This document shows positions 1 through 9,007 of a stretch of DNA of 64,000 nucleotides, in pieces; positions within the stretch are counted from its first letter, which is position 1; every line of letters starts with the position of its first letter. The notes below the pieces were generated by a model. The model saw only the letters and a program-made list of their open reading frames with translations, ran no database searches and had not been told where the DNA came from. Source of the DNA: Streptomyces cyaneogriseus subsp. noncyanogenus (GTDB taxonomy: Bacteria; Actinomycetota; Actinomycetes; Streptomycetales; Streptomycetaceae); the NCBI RefSeq assembly GCF_000931445.1, contig NZ_CP010849.1, forward strand, positions 2,480,001 through 2,544,000, given 5' to 3'. Position numbers and translations under genes: made by a program.

Positions 1-955
<955 letters not shown>

Positions 956-1101
956 CAGTTATCGCCCGTTCAGTCCTGCTGGAAGCTGGCATTCCGAGGG
1001 CGCTCACGCTCGGCAACCGGGGGCGTGCGCACCGGAGTGTGAAGGGGATCTGCATAATCTCTGGAGTTCGCGAGGGGGATCGCGACGGGAGGGACGACCG
1101 C

Positions 1102-2187
1102 GTGGAACAGCCGAGAACACCTGCGGATCACCCGTGCCCGCGGTGCGGGGCACAGCGCCGGGCCGACCGTACGCCCTCCTGCGCCTGCGGCCGGCAGGCG
1201 TCCGACGCCCTGCGCGAGGCACGTGAGGCGCAGGCCGCCGCGGCCGAGGACTTCGACCCCCTGCGGATCCGCCCGTACGTCGAGCTGGGCGGCGGGGGGA
1301 AGCCCGCCCCGACGCCGTCCGGACCGGCACCGGCGGCCCCGGACGGCACCGCACCGGCCGAGCCGGACGCCACCGTGCCGCTGCCCGCCGCCGGTCCCGG
1401 GACGCCGTCCGTGGCGGCGACCGCGGCCCTGCCCGCACCGCCGGCTCCCCCGTCCGGTGCGCCCGGTGCCGCGGACCTCAGCCTGTTCGATACCGCGGAA
1501 CGGGAGGCCGGCGCGGGCGCGGCGGACGGCACGGACCGCGGAAACGACGGGGGCGGGAGCCCGCGGCGCCGTCGGCGGGGCGCCCTGCTCGGCGCGGCGG
1601 GAGCCGCCGTCGCGGTGGTGGCGGTGGCCGGGTACGCCGGAGGGCTGTTCTCGTACCAGACGCCGTCGCGGGACGGGGCGCTGCCGCAGGAGGTGCGGGT
1701 CGGCGTGCCGGAGCCGTCCGCCGCCACGGGCTCGGCGCCTCCCGCGCCCCCGGCCGGCACTCCCACGCGCCCGGTGTCCGCCTCGCCGTCCCCGTCCGGC
1801 AGCGACGGCCCGTCCGCCTCGCCGACGCCGGAACCGACACCGTCCAGCAGCGCCTCGCCGACACCGTCCCGCTCGCCCTCGCCGACGGCGAGCCCGACGA
1901 CCGCCCGCCCCACCGCCACGGCGGAGCAGCCGGGCGACGACGACCGCGGGGACGGGCCCGAGAGCTCCGTGCTGCGGCGCGGCGACCGGGGACCGCGGGT
2001 CGCCGATCTCCAGACCCGCCTGCGGAAGGTCTACCTCTACACGGGCGAGGTCGACGGCGAGTTCGACCAGCGGGTCGAGGAGGCCGTCCGCAACTTCCAG
2101 TGGTCCCGGGGCATCCGCTCCGACGAGCTGGGCGTGTACGGGCCGGAGACCCGGCAGCGGCTGGAGGCGGAGACGTCGGGGCGCTAG
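1102..2187 (+). CDS. Membrane-anchored peptidoglycan-binding protein with N-terminal zinc ribbon
   Basis: 361 residues from GTG 1102, chosen because GGGAGGGA lies just upstream. In order: a zinc-ribbon-like CPRCG...CACG (residues 12-30), an Ala/Pro-rich cytoplasmic stretch, an RRRRR stop-transfer patch and one transmembrane helix (about 160-183), a long extracytoplasmic Pro/Ser/Thr linker (about 205-285), and a C-terminal PG_binding_1 domain (about 290-359) beginning VLRRGDRGPRVADLQ. It probably senses or holds cell-wall peptidoglycan outside while the ribbon faces the cytoplasm. There is no catalytic domain. It is divergent from the MFS gene and stands alone. The domain call is firm; the role is inferred. 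Confidence 0.8.
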   Translation: MEQPRTPADHPCPRCGAQRRADRTPSCACGRQASDALREAREAQAAAAEDFDPLRIRPYVELGGGGKPAPTPSGPAPAAPDGTAPAEPDATVPLPAAGPGTPSVAATAALPAPPAPPSGAPGAADLSLFDTAEREAGAGAADGTDRGNDGGGSPRRRRRGALLGAAGAAVAVVAVAGYAGGLFSYQTPSRDGALPQEVRVGVPEPSAATGSAPPAPPAGTPTRPVSASPSPSGSDGPSASPTPEPTPSSSASPTPSRSPSPTASPTTARPTATAEQPGDDDRGDGPESSVLRRGDRGPRVADLQTRLRKVYLYTGEVDGEFDQRVEEAVRNFQWSRGIRSDELGVYGPETRQRLEAETSGR

Positions 2188-2238
2188 GACCCGCTCGTGC
2201 GGATCAGGCCGGACCGGCCGGTCCGCCGTCCCGCCGGA

Positions 2239-2904
2239 TCAGTCGGTCCGGACGTGCAGCAGGATCGTGCCGTCCGGTCCGGCCTCGACCCGCAGCCGCG
2301 TCAGGTCCGGGACGAGCACGTCGGGCTGGTGGGCACCGGCCCGGGGGCCGATCCCGACCACCCGCATACCGGCGGCGCGCGCGGCCGTGATGCCGGCGCC
2401 GGAGTCCTCGAAGGCGATGCAGTCGGCGGGGTCGACGCCGAGCTCGGCGGCGCCCTTGAGGAAACCCTCGGGGTCGGGCTTGCTGGCGCCGACGGACTCC
2501 GCGGTGATGCGCACGTCGGGCAGGCCCAGTCCGGCGGCGGCCATCCGCGCCGTGGACAGCGCGACGTCCGCCGAGGTCACGAGGGCGTGCGGCAGTCCGC
2601 GCAGCGAGGCGAGGAACTCGGGCGCCCCGGGGATCGCCACGACGCCCTCGGTGTCGGCGGTCTCCTCGGCCAGCAGGCGCGCGTTGTCGGCGTGGTTCTG
2701 CTCCATGGGCCGGTCGGGCAGGAGCAGCGCCATGGAGGCGTAGCCCTGCCGCCCGTGGACGACCTTCATCACCTCGTCGCCGTCCAGCCCGTGCCGGCCG
2801 GCCCAGCGCCGCCAGACGCGTTCGACGGAGGCGTCGGAGTTGACGAGGGTGCCGTCCATGTCGAGCAGCAGGGCGCGGGCGGTGAGAACGGAAGTGGCCG
2901 TCAT
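2239..2904 (-). CDS. HAD-superfamily sugar-phosphatase-like hydrolase
   Basis: 221 residues from ATG 2904 (GGAG upstream). Cytoplasmic phosphatase or mutase of the beta-phosphoglucomutase-like HAD subfamily. Motif I DMDGTLVNSD supplies the nucleophilic Asp, motif II is VTSADVAL, motif III KPDPEGFL gives the Lys, and motif IV is FEDSGAGI. A helical cap follows motif I, as in C1-cap enzymes acting on small sugar or polyol phosphates. Length is normal. No partner genes are adjacent: it converges on the peptidoglycan-binding gene and is followed upstream by a non-coding gap. Substrate could be a hexose, glycerol or deoxyhexose phosphate and cannot be decided here. Confidence 0.85.
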   Translation of the reverse strand: MTATSVLTARALLLDMDGTLVNSDASVERVWRRWAGRHGLDGDEVMKVVHGRQGYASMALLLPDRPMEQNHADNARLLAEETADTEGVVAIPGAPEFLASLRGLPHALVTSADVALSTARMAAAGLGLPDVRITAESVGASKPDPEGFLKGAAELGVDPADCIAFEDSGAGITAARAAGMRVVGIGPRAGAHQPDVLVPDLTRLRVEAGPDGTILLHVRTD

Positions 2905-3243
2905 CGGCAGGGCTCCAAGGCGCTGGAAGAGGGGCTCAGGGGTGTGTCCCCGGGTACAAGGCGGCCCCGCCCGCCGGTCAGGGAAAACGGGCGGGAGCCA
3001 CTTTGTTTCTCCACGGTACAAAACGTGTCCGGCATCGCGCCACCGACTCCCCGAACATTCACTCGCCCTTCGCCCCGGCGGCGGGCGAGCGCCGTCGCGG
3101 GCGGGAGCGCGCGGTGCCGCCCCAGGACCGCACGGTGCCGTCGGCGGCACCGCGCGCCGTCTCCGTCCGGGCGCCCGGGGAATCACGGCGGTCCCGCGGC
3201 CGCGCGGGGCGCGGGCGCCCGGCGGGCCGGACGCCGGCCCGGC
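2905..3243. other. Non-coding gap, 339 bp
   Basis: This lies upstream of the HAD gene and downstream of the TMEM165 gene. It carries the HAD gene's promoter region, with a less GC-rich patch near 2990-3060, followed by very GC-rich sequence. I see no coding frame with a plausible start and no RNA gene. Confidence 0.5.
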
Positions 3244-3825
3244 TCATCCGGCCACCGCCTCCCACAGGCTCCACAGGCCGAGGGCCAGCATGACCAGGGC
3301 CGCGATCTGGGTGATCAGCCGCAGCGGCACCCGCTTCATCAGCGCCTTTCCGCCGACGATGCCGAGCCCGGCGACCGCCCACAGCGCGAGCACCGCGCCC
3401 AGGCCGACGGAGAGCGGGTCCTCGTAGCGGGCGGCCAGGTTGGCCGTCATGATCTGGGTGAGGTCGCCGAACTCGGCGACCAGGATGAGCATGAAGCCCG
3501 CTCCGGACACCTTCCAGAAGGACTGGTTCTCCGGCTTGCGGATCTCCTCGTCGTCCTCGTCCTTCTTCATCAGCAGCATCGCGGCGCCGCCCAGGAAGAG
3601 CACACCGGTGAGCGCGTGCACGATCTGCTGCGGCAGCAGGGTGAGCACGCTGCCGGCCGCGACGGCGAGCGCCACGTGCAGTGCGAAGGCGGCGGCCACA
3701 CCGGCGAAGACGTACGACGCGCGGTAGCGGGTGCCGAGGACGAGCCCGGCGAGGGCGGTCTTGTCGGGCAGTTCGGCGAGGAAGACGACGCCGAAGACGA
3801 GCGCCGTCACGGTGAAGCTGATCAA
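3244..3825 (-). CDS. TMEM165/GDT1 (UPF0016) family cation transporter, probable Mn2+ exporter
   Basis: 193 residues from TTG 3825, preceded by GAGGAATCG; no ATG fits the family N-terminus. Six hydrophobic segments form two inverted halves, each with an acidic signature: ELPDKT in the first and EFGDLTQ in the second, the cation-coordinating ExGDKT-type motifs of this family. Between them is a charged cytoplasmic loop (KKDEDDEEIRK). Bacterial members such as MneA export manganese, and the yybP-ykoY riboswitch in the leader supports Mn2+ as substrate and inducer. It is monocistronic. Ca2+/H+ exchange is the alternative known from eukaryotic members. Confidence 0.9.
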   Translation of the reverse strand: MISFTVTALVFGVVFLAELPDKTALAGLVLGTRYRASYVFAGVAAAFALHVALAVAAGSVLTLLPQQIVHALTGVLFLGGAAMLLMKKDEDDEEIRKPENQSFWKVSGAGFMLILVAEFGDLTQIMTANLAARYEDPLSVGLGAVLALWAVAGLGIVGGKALMKRVPLRLITQIAALVMLALGLWSLWEAVAG

Positions 3826-3888
3826 CGATTCCTCAATCGGTCGGGGCTGCCCCGCCGAGAGTGCTGAGCCTTGACGCAAGACACCTCG

Positions 3889-3919
3889 GCACGGCAGCAC
3901 ACGGAGCGCCCTGCCGTGC
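3889..3919 (-). promoter_or_regulatory. Hairpin downstream of riboswitch aptamer, possible expression platform
   Basis: GCACGGCAG (3889-3897) and CTGCCGTGC (3911-3919) are perfect 9-bp arms with a 13-nt loop, between the aptamer and the TTG start at 3825. It has no U-run, so it may act as a Rho-independent-like stop or an anti-structure rather than a classic terminator. Its role is inferred from position. Confidence 0.5.
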
Positions 3920-3937
3920 GGGCACGGGCGTGCACTG

Positions 3938-4050
3938 CTTGGCCGAAGGTCTCGCTGGCCGGTCTCCTGCGAGACCTGCCTCCGGGCGCCGGCTCAGACG
4001 AGCTGAGCAGTATGTCGACGGTCCGGCGAAGAGCTACTCCCCTTCTGCGC
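3938..4050 (-). ncRNA. yybP-ykoY manganese riboswitch
   Basis: Read on the minus strand, the leader contains AAGGGGAGTAGC (about 4047-4036), then GTCGACATACTG, and finally GAGACCTTCGGCC (about 3953-3941). These match the conserved loop elements of the yybP-ykoY Mn2+ aptamer in that order and spacing, with variable paired arms between them (for example GCTCAG...CTGAGC). It lies 110-225 nt upstream of the TMEM165/GDT1 start, a gene class this riboswitch commonly controls. Exact ends are approximate and no covariance search was possible. Confidence 0.85.
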
Positions 4051-4604
4051 CGTCCATGGTACGCGACACCGGCAGCGGCCTCGATGGCCGAAAGGCCCGG
4101 CCGGGCTCCCGCGGCGCCGCGATCCGGCCGTCCACCGGGCCGGACCGCGTTCACCACCCACCGGCTTCCCGCCTCCGCCCGGCCGGAAGCCCCGCCCCCG
4201 GGGGCCGTCCCGACAGCCCGGCGACGACGGACCGGCCCACCACGTCCGGGCAGGTCATCCCCCGGCATACCGCTCCCCGGGCCCCGGCGGTGAGCCGCCC
4301 CGGGGTCGGCGCGGAGGGGGTCGGGCGCAGGGCGCGCGCCGCCGGTGCTCCGCGCCGGAGCGGCACCGGCTCGCCCCGGCACCCGGCCGGCGCGGCCCGC
4401 CGGCCGCGAGCCCCTGGCCGCTCCCGGCGCGAAATCGCCCCTCCACCGCCACGCCGAGACCACCAGACGGAGACGTCACACCCATAGACGCGACATGTAC
4501 ACGTCACTAGCTTCTTACTGACCGCACATCTGTGCGTCACACAGCGTGGCGAGCATTCCCCTCGCTCGCCCACCGACAACCCCCACGACGCAAGGGAGTT
4601 CATC
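4051..4604. other. Divergent non-coding region, 554 bp
   Basis: It holds the promoter and 5' end of the riboswitch transcript on the left and the nuclease promoter on the right. Nearest the nuclease are three CGTCAC repeats (4474-4479, 4502-4507, 4535-4540) and a 7-bp hairpin GGCGAGC/GCTCGCC at 4548-4570 just before the RBS. The middle (about 4080-4450) is featureless GC-rich sequence with no credible gene. Confidence 0.5.
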
Positions 4605-5249
4605 ATGCGCCGGTTCTACGCGCGTCAACGCCTCGCCCTCCTGGCCGCGCTCACCGGACTCGTCGCCTCGATCGGCCTGTTCAACGGCCCGGCGGCCTCC
4701 GCCGCGCTGCCCACCCCCGTCAGCGCCGCCACCGCCCGCAGCTATCTGGCCGCCCTCACGGTGACCGCCGAGGACCGCACCGGCTACGACCGCGACCTCT
4801 TCCCGCACTGGAGCACGGTCAGCGGCGCCTGCAACACCCGCGAGACGGTCCTCAAGCGCGACGGTTCCAACGTCGTCACCGACGCCTCCTGCGCCGCCAC
4901 CAGCGGAAGCTGGTACTCCCCGTACGACGGCGCCACCTGGACCGCCGCCTCCGACCTCGACATCGACCACCTCGTCCCGCTCGCCGAGGCATGGGACTCC
5001 GGCGCCGACGCCTGGACCACCACCCGGCGCCAGGCGTTCGCCAACGACCTGACCCGCCCGCAGCTCATCGCCGTCACCGACAACGTCAACCAGGCCAAGG
5101 GCGACCAGGACCCGGCCACCTGGATGCCCTCCCGGACCGACTACCGCTGCACCTACGTCCGCGCCTGGGTGCAGGTGAAGCACTACTACGGCCTGTCGGT
5201 GGACTCCGCCGAGAAGACGGCGCTCCAGAACCACCTCGCCGGCTGCTGA
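4605..5249 (+). CDS. Secreted HNH-type nuclease (DUF1524/GmrSD-C-like)
   Basis: 214 residues from ATG 4605 (AAGGGAG upstream). A Sec signal peptide (charged MRRFYARQR, hydrophobic core, cleavage about AASA|ALP near residue 34) exports it. The mature domain carries the HNH core DIDHLVPLAEAWDSG, with the general-base His, and the later NVNQAKGDQDP that supplies the metal-site Asn. This is the small secreted Streptomyces nuclease type that degrades extracellular DNA/RNA; residue pairs of Cys suggest disulfides outside the cell. It is followed by a PhoD-like phosphoesterase, a pairing suited to extracellular phosphorus recovery, but no PHO box was recognised. Confidence 0.85.
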   Translation: MRRFYARQRLALLAALTGLVASIGLFNGPAASAALPTPVSAATARSYLAALTVTAEDRTGYDRDLFPHWSTVSGACNTRETVLKRDGSNVVTDASCAATSGSWYSPYDGATWTAASDLDIDHLVPLAEAWDSGADAWTTTRRQAFANDLTRPQLIAVTDNVNQAKGDQDPATWMPSRTDYRCTYVRAWVQVKHYYGLSVDSAEKTALQNHLAGC

Positions 5250-5361
5250 GGCGGGCCGGCGCCGGCCGGCCGCGCGGACGACGCGCGCGACCGGCCGGAA
5301 CCTCCCCCGTGGCCCGAGTCGTTCCGTACCGTACGGAGCGACGGAGGAGGGCGAGGGACAC

Positions 5362-7008
5362 ATGGCCGGACTGCGCCTGGGACCACTGCTGAGATACGTC
5401 GACGGCTCGTCCGCGACCGTCTGGGTCGAGACGAGCCGCCCGTGCGCCGCCGAGGTGCGGTGCGCCGGCGGCGCCCGCCACACGGCCCGCACCTTCCAGG
5501 TGGCGGGCCACCATTACGCCCTGGTCGCGGTGACCGGCCTGGCGCCGGGCACCTCGACACCGTACGAGGTGTTCCTCGACGGCGCGCGGGTGTGGCCGCC
5601 GCCCGAGGCGCCGCACCGCTTCCCGCCCTCCGCCATCCGCACGCCGGGCCGGGACGGCGAGATCCGGGTCGCGTTCGGCTCCTGCCGCTGGGCCGCCCCG
5701 CCCGCCGACGAGAAGGACCCCGTCGGCCCCGACGCGCTGGACACCCTGGCCGCCCGTATCGCGGCCCGTCCGGCGGGCGAACGGCCCGACGTCCTGCTGC
5801 TGCTCGGCGATCAGGTGTACGCGGACGAGACCTCCGACGCCACCCGCCGCTGGCTGGCCGAACGCCGCGATCCGCGCCGCCCCCCGGGCAGCCAGGTCGC
5901 GGACTACGAGGAGTACACCCGTCTCTACTACGAGTCGTGGCTCGACCCGGACGTGCGCTGGCTGCTCTCCACGGTGCCCACGTGCATGATCTTCGACGAC
6001 CACGACGTCGTCGACGACTGGAACACCTCCGCCGCCTGGCTCGCCGGCATGCGCGCCACCGGCTGGTGGCGGGAACGGCTGCTGAGCGGCCTGATGTCGT
6101 ACTGGGTCTACCAGCACCTGGGCAACCTGTCACCGGACGAACTGGCCGCCGACCCGCTGTACGCCGCCGTCCGCCGCACCCCCGACGGCACGGACGTGCT
6201 GCGCGCCTTCGCCGCCCAGGCCGACGCCGACCCGGCGAGCGTGCGCTGGAGCTACCGGCGCGACTTCGGCCGGGTACGGGTGCTGATGGTCGACAGCCGG
6301 GCGGCCCGCGTCCTGGACGAGCAGAACCGGGCGATGCTCGACCCCGGCGAGGCGGCCTGGCTGCGCGAACAGGCGCTGAGCGGGCGGGGAACCTTCGACC
6401 ACCTGCTCATCGGCACCTCCCTGCCCTGGCTGCTGCCGCCCCTGATGCACGACGCGGAGGCATGGAGCGCCGCGCTGTGCCGGGGCGAGAAGGGGGCGCG
6501 CTGGGCACGGCTCGGGGAGAAGCTGCGCCAGGCCGCGGATCTGGAGCACTGGGCGGCGTTTCCGGACTCCTTCGCCGCGCTGGCCGAACTGCTCGCCGAG
6601 GCCGGTACGGGACCGGGGGCGCCCGCGACCGTGGCCGTGCTGTCGGGCGACGTCCACCACGCCTACATCGCCGAACCGTCCTGGCCGGGCGGCGGACCGG
6701 ACGCCCGGGTGGTGCAGCTCACCTGCTCCCCCGTCCACAACTCCATCCCGCTCTCGCTGCGCCTGATGTTCCGTTCCGGGTGGGGCGGCCCGGCCCGCGT
6801 CCTGGGCCGGTGGCTGACCCGGCACGCGCGGGCGGCCCGGCCGCCGATCGACTGGCGGAAGACCGCCGGGCCCTGGTTCGGCAACCAGCTCATGACGCTC
6901 ACACTGCGCGGCCGCTCGGCGCGGCTCCGCCTTGAGCAGGCACGGGGCGAACGCGGCGAGGGCCGGGGGGCGGCACTGCGCACGGTCGCCGAGACCGATT
7001 TGGCCTGA
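5362..7008 (+). CDS. PhoD-like alkaline phosphatase/phosphodiesterase (metallophosphatase)
   Basis: 548 residues from ATG 5362 (GGAGGAGGG upstream). A Fn3-like N-terminal domain (about 1-95) precedes the PhoD metallophosphatase domain: FGSCRW, LLLGDQVYADET, IFDDHDVVDDW and VLSGDVHHAYIAEP provide the Cys/Asp/Asn/His ligands of the Fe/Ca centre. Unlike secreted PhoD, no Tat or Sec signal is visible, so a cytoplasmic or membrane-associated phosphoesterase is more likely. A tail with QLTCSPVHNSIPL follows the catalytic part. It sits 112 bp after the secreted nuclease, on the same strand. Confidence 0.88.
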   Translation: MAGLRLGPLLRYVDGSSATVWVETSRPCAAEVRCAGGARHTARTFQVAGHHYALVAVTGLAPGTSTPYEVFLDGARVWPPPEAPHRFPPSAIRTPGRDGEIRVAFGSCRWAAPPADEKDPVGPDALDTLAARIAARPAGERPDVLLLLGDQVYADETSDATRRWLAERRDPRRPPGSQVADYEEYTRLYYESWLDPDVRWLLSTVPTCMIFDDHDVVDDWNTSAAWLAGMRATGWWRERLLSGLMSYWVYQHLGNLSPDELAADPLYAAVRRTPDGTDVLRAFAAQADADPASVRWSYRRDFGRVRVLMVDSRAARVLDEQNRAMLDPGEAAWLREQALSGRGTFDHLLIGTSLPWLLPPLMHDAEAWSAALCRGEKGARWARLGEKLRQAADLEHWAAFPDSFAALAELLAEAGTGPGAPATVAVLSGDVHHAYIAEPSWPGGGPDARVVQLTCSPVHNSIPLSLRLMFRSGWGGPARVLGRWLTRHARAARPPIDWRKTAGPWFGNQLMTLTLRGRSARLRLEQARGERGEGRGAALRTVAETDLA

Positions 7009-7065
7009 AACCTCTCTGGCGGCCGAAAGTAACCGATGACTAAATGTTGAAGTTGCAAGCATTGA

Positions 7066-7079
7066 TTAGGTTCACCTAA
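7066..7079. promoter_or_regulatory. TTAGGT-N2-ACCTAA dyad, iron-box-like operator upstream of doxX
   Basis: TTAGGTTCACCTAA lies in an unusually AT-rich patch, 72 bp before the DoxX start. Extended leftwards it matches 14 of 19 positions of the IdeR/DmdR1 iron box (TTAGGTTAGGCTAACCTAA), and ACCTAA is the exact 3' half. Overlapping -35-like TTGAAG (7046-7051) places it over a promoter. Iron control is an inference from this match. Confidence 0.45.
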
Positions 7080-7151
7080 CGTGGGCCTCCAGTCGGTTCG
7101 TCCCCCGACCGGTCCCTCCCCGACCGGCCCGACCGAAGGAGCACCCCCCAC

Positions 7152-7610
7152 ATGACCGGACGCCTCGACAGCGCCCAGCCGTACGTCCTCGGGCTCTTCC
7201 GCATCGTCGTCGGCCTCCTCTTCGCCTGCCACGGCGCCGCTTCCCTCTTCGGTGTGCTCGGCGGTGCCGCGGGCACCGACGGCGGAACCCTGGAGGCGGG
7301 CACCTGGCCGGGCTGGTACGCGGCCGTGATCCAGCTGGTCGGCGGCGGCCTCGTCCTGCTCGGCCTCGGCACGCGCGTCGCCGCGCTCATCGCCTCGGGC
7401 TCCATGGCGTACGCGTACTTCAAGGTCCACCAGCCCGGCGCCCTGTGGCCGCTGGAGAACGGCGGCGAGCCGTCCGCCCTGTTCTGCTGGGCGTTCCTGC
7501 TGCTGGTCTTCACCGGCTCCGGCGCCTTCGGCCTGGACCGGCTGTTCACCCGGCGCTCGGCGGCCGGGGAGAAGCCGGCCGCCGAGCGGCAGACGCCGGT
7601 CGCCGCCTGA
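7152..7610 (+). CDS. DoxX family membrane protein
   Basis: 152 residues from ATG 7152 (GAAGGAG upstream). Four transmembrane helices with the DoxX pattern: LGLFRIVVGLLFACHG in TM1, then YAAVIQLVGGGLVLLGLG, AALIASGSMAYAYF and LFCWAFLLLVFTGSGAFGLD. Actinobacterial DoxX proteins are quinone-linked membrane components tied to thiol and oxidative stress (MRC complex with SodA and SseA in mycobacteria), but neither partner is adjacent here. It is monocistronic, with an iron-box-like dyad upstream and an intrinsic terminator downstream. Family is firm; function in this organism is inferred. Confidence 0.88.
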   Translation: MTGRLDSAQPYVLGLFRIVVGLLFACHGAASLFGVLGGAAGTDGGTLEAGTWPGWYAAVIQLVGGGLVLLGLGTRVAALIASGSMAYAYFKVHQPGALWPLENGGEPSALFCWAFLLLVFTGSGAFGLDRLFTRRSAAGEKPAAERQTPVAA

Positions 7611-7634
7611 GCCGGCCCCGCGCGCACCATCCGA

Positions 7635-7668
7635 CGGTGCTCTTCCCGCACGGGGAGGGCACCGTTTT
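7635..7668 (+). terminator. Intrinsic terminator of doxX
   Basis: CGGTGCTCTTCCC (7635-7647) pairs with GGGGAGGGCACCG (7652-7664) over 13 positions including two G-U pairs, loop GCAC, followed directly by TTTT. This is one of the few canonical U-tailed terminators in the window. Confidence 0.8.
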
Positions 7669-7827
7669 CCGTACACCGGGTGAGCGTCCTGTGCACAGCG
7701 CATGAGCCCCCTGCGAACCTTCTGTCACACCTCGGGCGTACGCTGTATGGCTGTCATCGGCCGCCCCTGCCGCTCCCCGCGCGTCGCGGCACGGTCCGGT
7801 CCGCGGGGGAGTCACGGGGGAGTCGCG

Positions 7828-8466
7828 GTGGTCGAAAGTCTCGGGAGCATGGGGCCGCTGGTCAGCAGCCCCTGGATCTACGCGGCGGTGGCGCTGTCGG
7901 TGCTCCTGGACGTGTTCCTGCCGATGCTGCCGAGCGGAGTCCTGGTGATCACGGCGGCCACGGCGGCCGCAGCGGGTTCGGGCGCGGCGACCGGCCAGGT
8001 CCCGGACGGGGTCCCCGACCTCCTGGTGCTGATGCTGTGCGCCACCACCGCCTCCGTCCTGGGCGACCTCGTGGCCTACCGCCTCGCCTGGCGCGGCGGC
8101 GCGCGGCTGGACCGGGCCATCTCCCGCTCCCGCCGTCTGACGACGGCGCAGGCGCGTCTCGGCGCGGCCCTGGCCCGGGGCGGCGGTGCCCTCGTCGTCC
8201 TCGCCCGCTTCGCCCCCGCCGGCCGCTCGGTCGTCTCCTTCGTCGCGGGCGCCGCCCACCGCCGGGTGCGCGAGTTCCTCCCCTGGTCCGCGCTGGCCGG
8301 GCTGTCCTGGGCCGGTTACAGCGTCGCCCTCGGCTATTTCGGCGGGCAGTGGCTGGGCGCGACCTGGCTCGCGACGGGCGTCTCGCTGCTCGCCCTGTTC
8401 GGCGCGGGGGCGGGGGCCGCCTTCCTGGTACGGCGCGGGCAGCCCCCGGCGGCCAAGACGCCGTAG
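7828..8466 (+). CDS. DedA family membrane protein
   Basis: 212 residues from GTG 7828; GGGGGAG 7 nt upstream decides this start. DedA/SNARE-associated (VTT) domain: N-terminal re-entrant segment LDVFLPMLPSGVLVI, then SVLGDLVAYRLAW with the conserved Gly-Asp, ARFAPAGRSVVSFVAG with the family Arg pair, and a C-terminal helix. These proteins scramble or flip lipid carriers such as undecaprenyl phosphate and support envelope homeostasis. Its 3' end is partly copied just downstream (repeat at 8445-8606). A second DedA gene lies at 16717. Confidence 0.85.
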   Translation: MVESLGSMGPLVSSPWIYAAVALSVLLDVFLPMLPSGVLVITAATAAAAGSGAATGQVPDGVPDLLVLMLCATTASVLGDLVAYRLAWRGGARLDRAISRSRRLTTAQARLGAALARGGGALVVLARFAPAGRSVVSFVAGAAHRRVREFLPWSALAGLSWAGYSVALGYFGGQWLGATWLATGVSLLALFGAGAGAAFLVRRGQPPAAKTP

Positions 8467-8606
8467 GCGGGGCGGCGCGAACGGCCGCGGGGCGTACGCG
8501 GGCGGCGCGGCACGATCACCCGGCGGCCAGGACGTCGTAGGCGGGGCGCGGGGCGGCGGGGCGGCGGGGCGGCGGGGCGCGAACGGCCGACGGCCGCGGC
8601 GACATC
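8445..8606. repeat. Imperfect duplication of the dedA 3' end with internal GGGGCGGC expansion
   Basis: Copy 1 (8445-8490) spans the last codons and stop of dedA: CGGCCAAGACGCCGTAGG, then GCGCGAACGGCC. Copy 2 (about 8518-8599) repeats CGGCCAGGACGTCGTAGG and later GCGCGAACGGCC, but between them holds four to five GGGG runs spaced by CGGC (8542-8578). The result is a non-coding tandem duplication with strong G-quadruplex potential. Confidence 0.75.
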
Positions 8607-8655
8607 GCCCCTCGTGGCAGCGGGGCCCGCGGGGGGTGCGTGCGCCCCGGCGGTG

Positions 8656-8886
8656 TCACCCCGCGCGGCGGGCTCCGGCGCCCCGCACCTCCAGCCCGTC
8701 CAGCAACTCGGCCGTGGCCTGCGTGACCGCGTCCACGGCCCGTTCGAAAACCTCCTGGTTGTGGGCGGCCGGCGCCCGGAAACCGGAGACCTTCCGCACG
8801 TATTGCAGGGCGGCGGCCCGGATCTCCTCCTCGGTGGCCTCCTCGGCCAGCACCGGCGGGCGAAGCGTCTTGATGCTGCGGCACAT
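8656..8886 (-). CDS. DUF2277 family protein
   Basis: 76 residues from ATG 8886 with GGGAG upstream; the family start MCRSIKTLRPP decides against longer frames. The body EIRAAALQYVRKVSGF and the following helix (VFERAVDAVTQATAELL) match DUF2277 throughout, and length is typical. It is a small soluble helical protein of unknown function, often annotated near DNA-repair or metabolic genes. It is divergent from the ketopantoate-reductase-like gene at 9008, with about 120 bp between starts. Confidence 0.85.
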   Translation of the reverse strand: MCRSIKTLRPPVLAEEATEEEIRAAALQYVRKVSGFRAPAAHNQEVFERAVDAVTQATAELLDGLEVRGAGARRAG

Positions 8887-9007
8887 GCTCCCAGTGTCGT
8901 CCACCGGCCCCGTCAAGCGCCGGGCATTCCCCTCACCCGGGCGCCCCTGCCATGATCACGGCGAGGCGGCCACCGTCCGAGGGGCCGACCGGTGAAAGGA
9001 CCACACC

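Noticed and set aside
4056..4490. Open frames on both strands between the riboswitch and the nuclease gene
   Set aside because: Low-complexity Arg/Pro/Gly composition, no RBS, and overlap with the riboswitch leader.
7069..7076. PHO box (GTTCACC) upstream of doxX
   Set aside because: A single GTTCACC unit without a recognisable second unit at 11-bp phasing; the symmetric TTAGGT dyad explains the sequence better.
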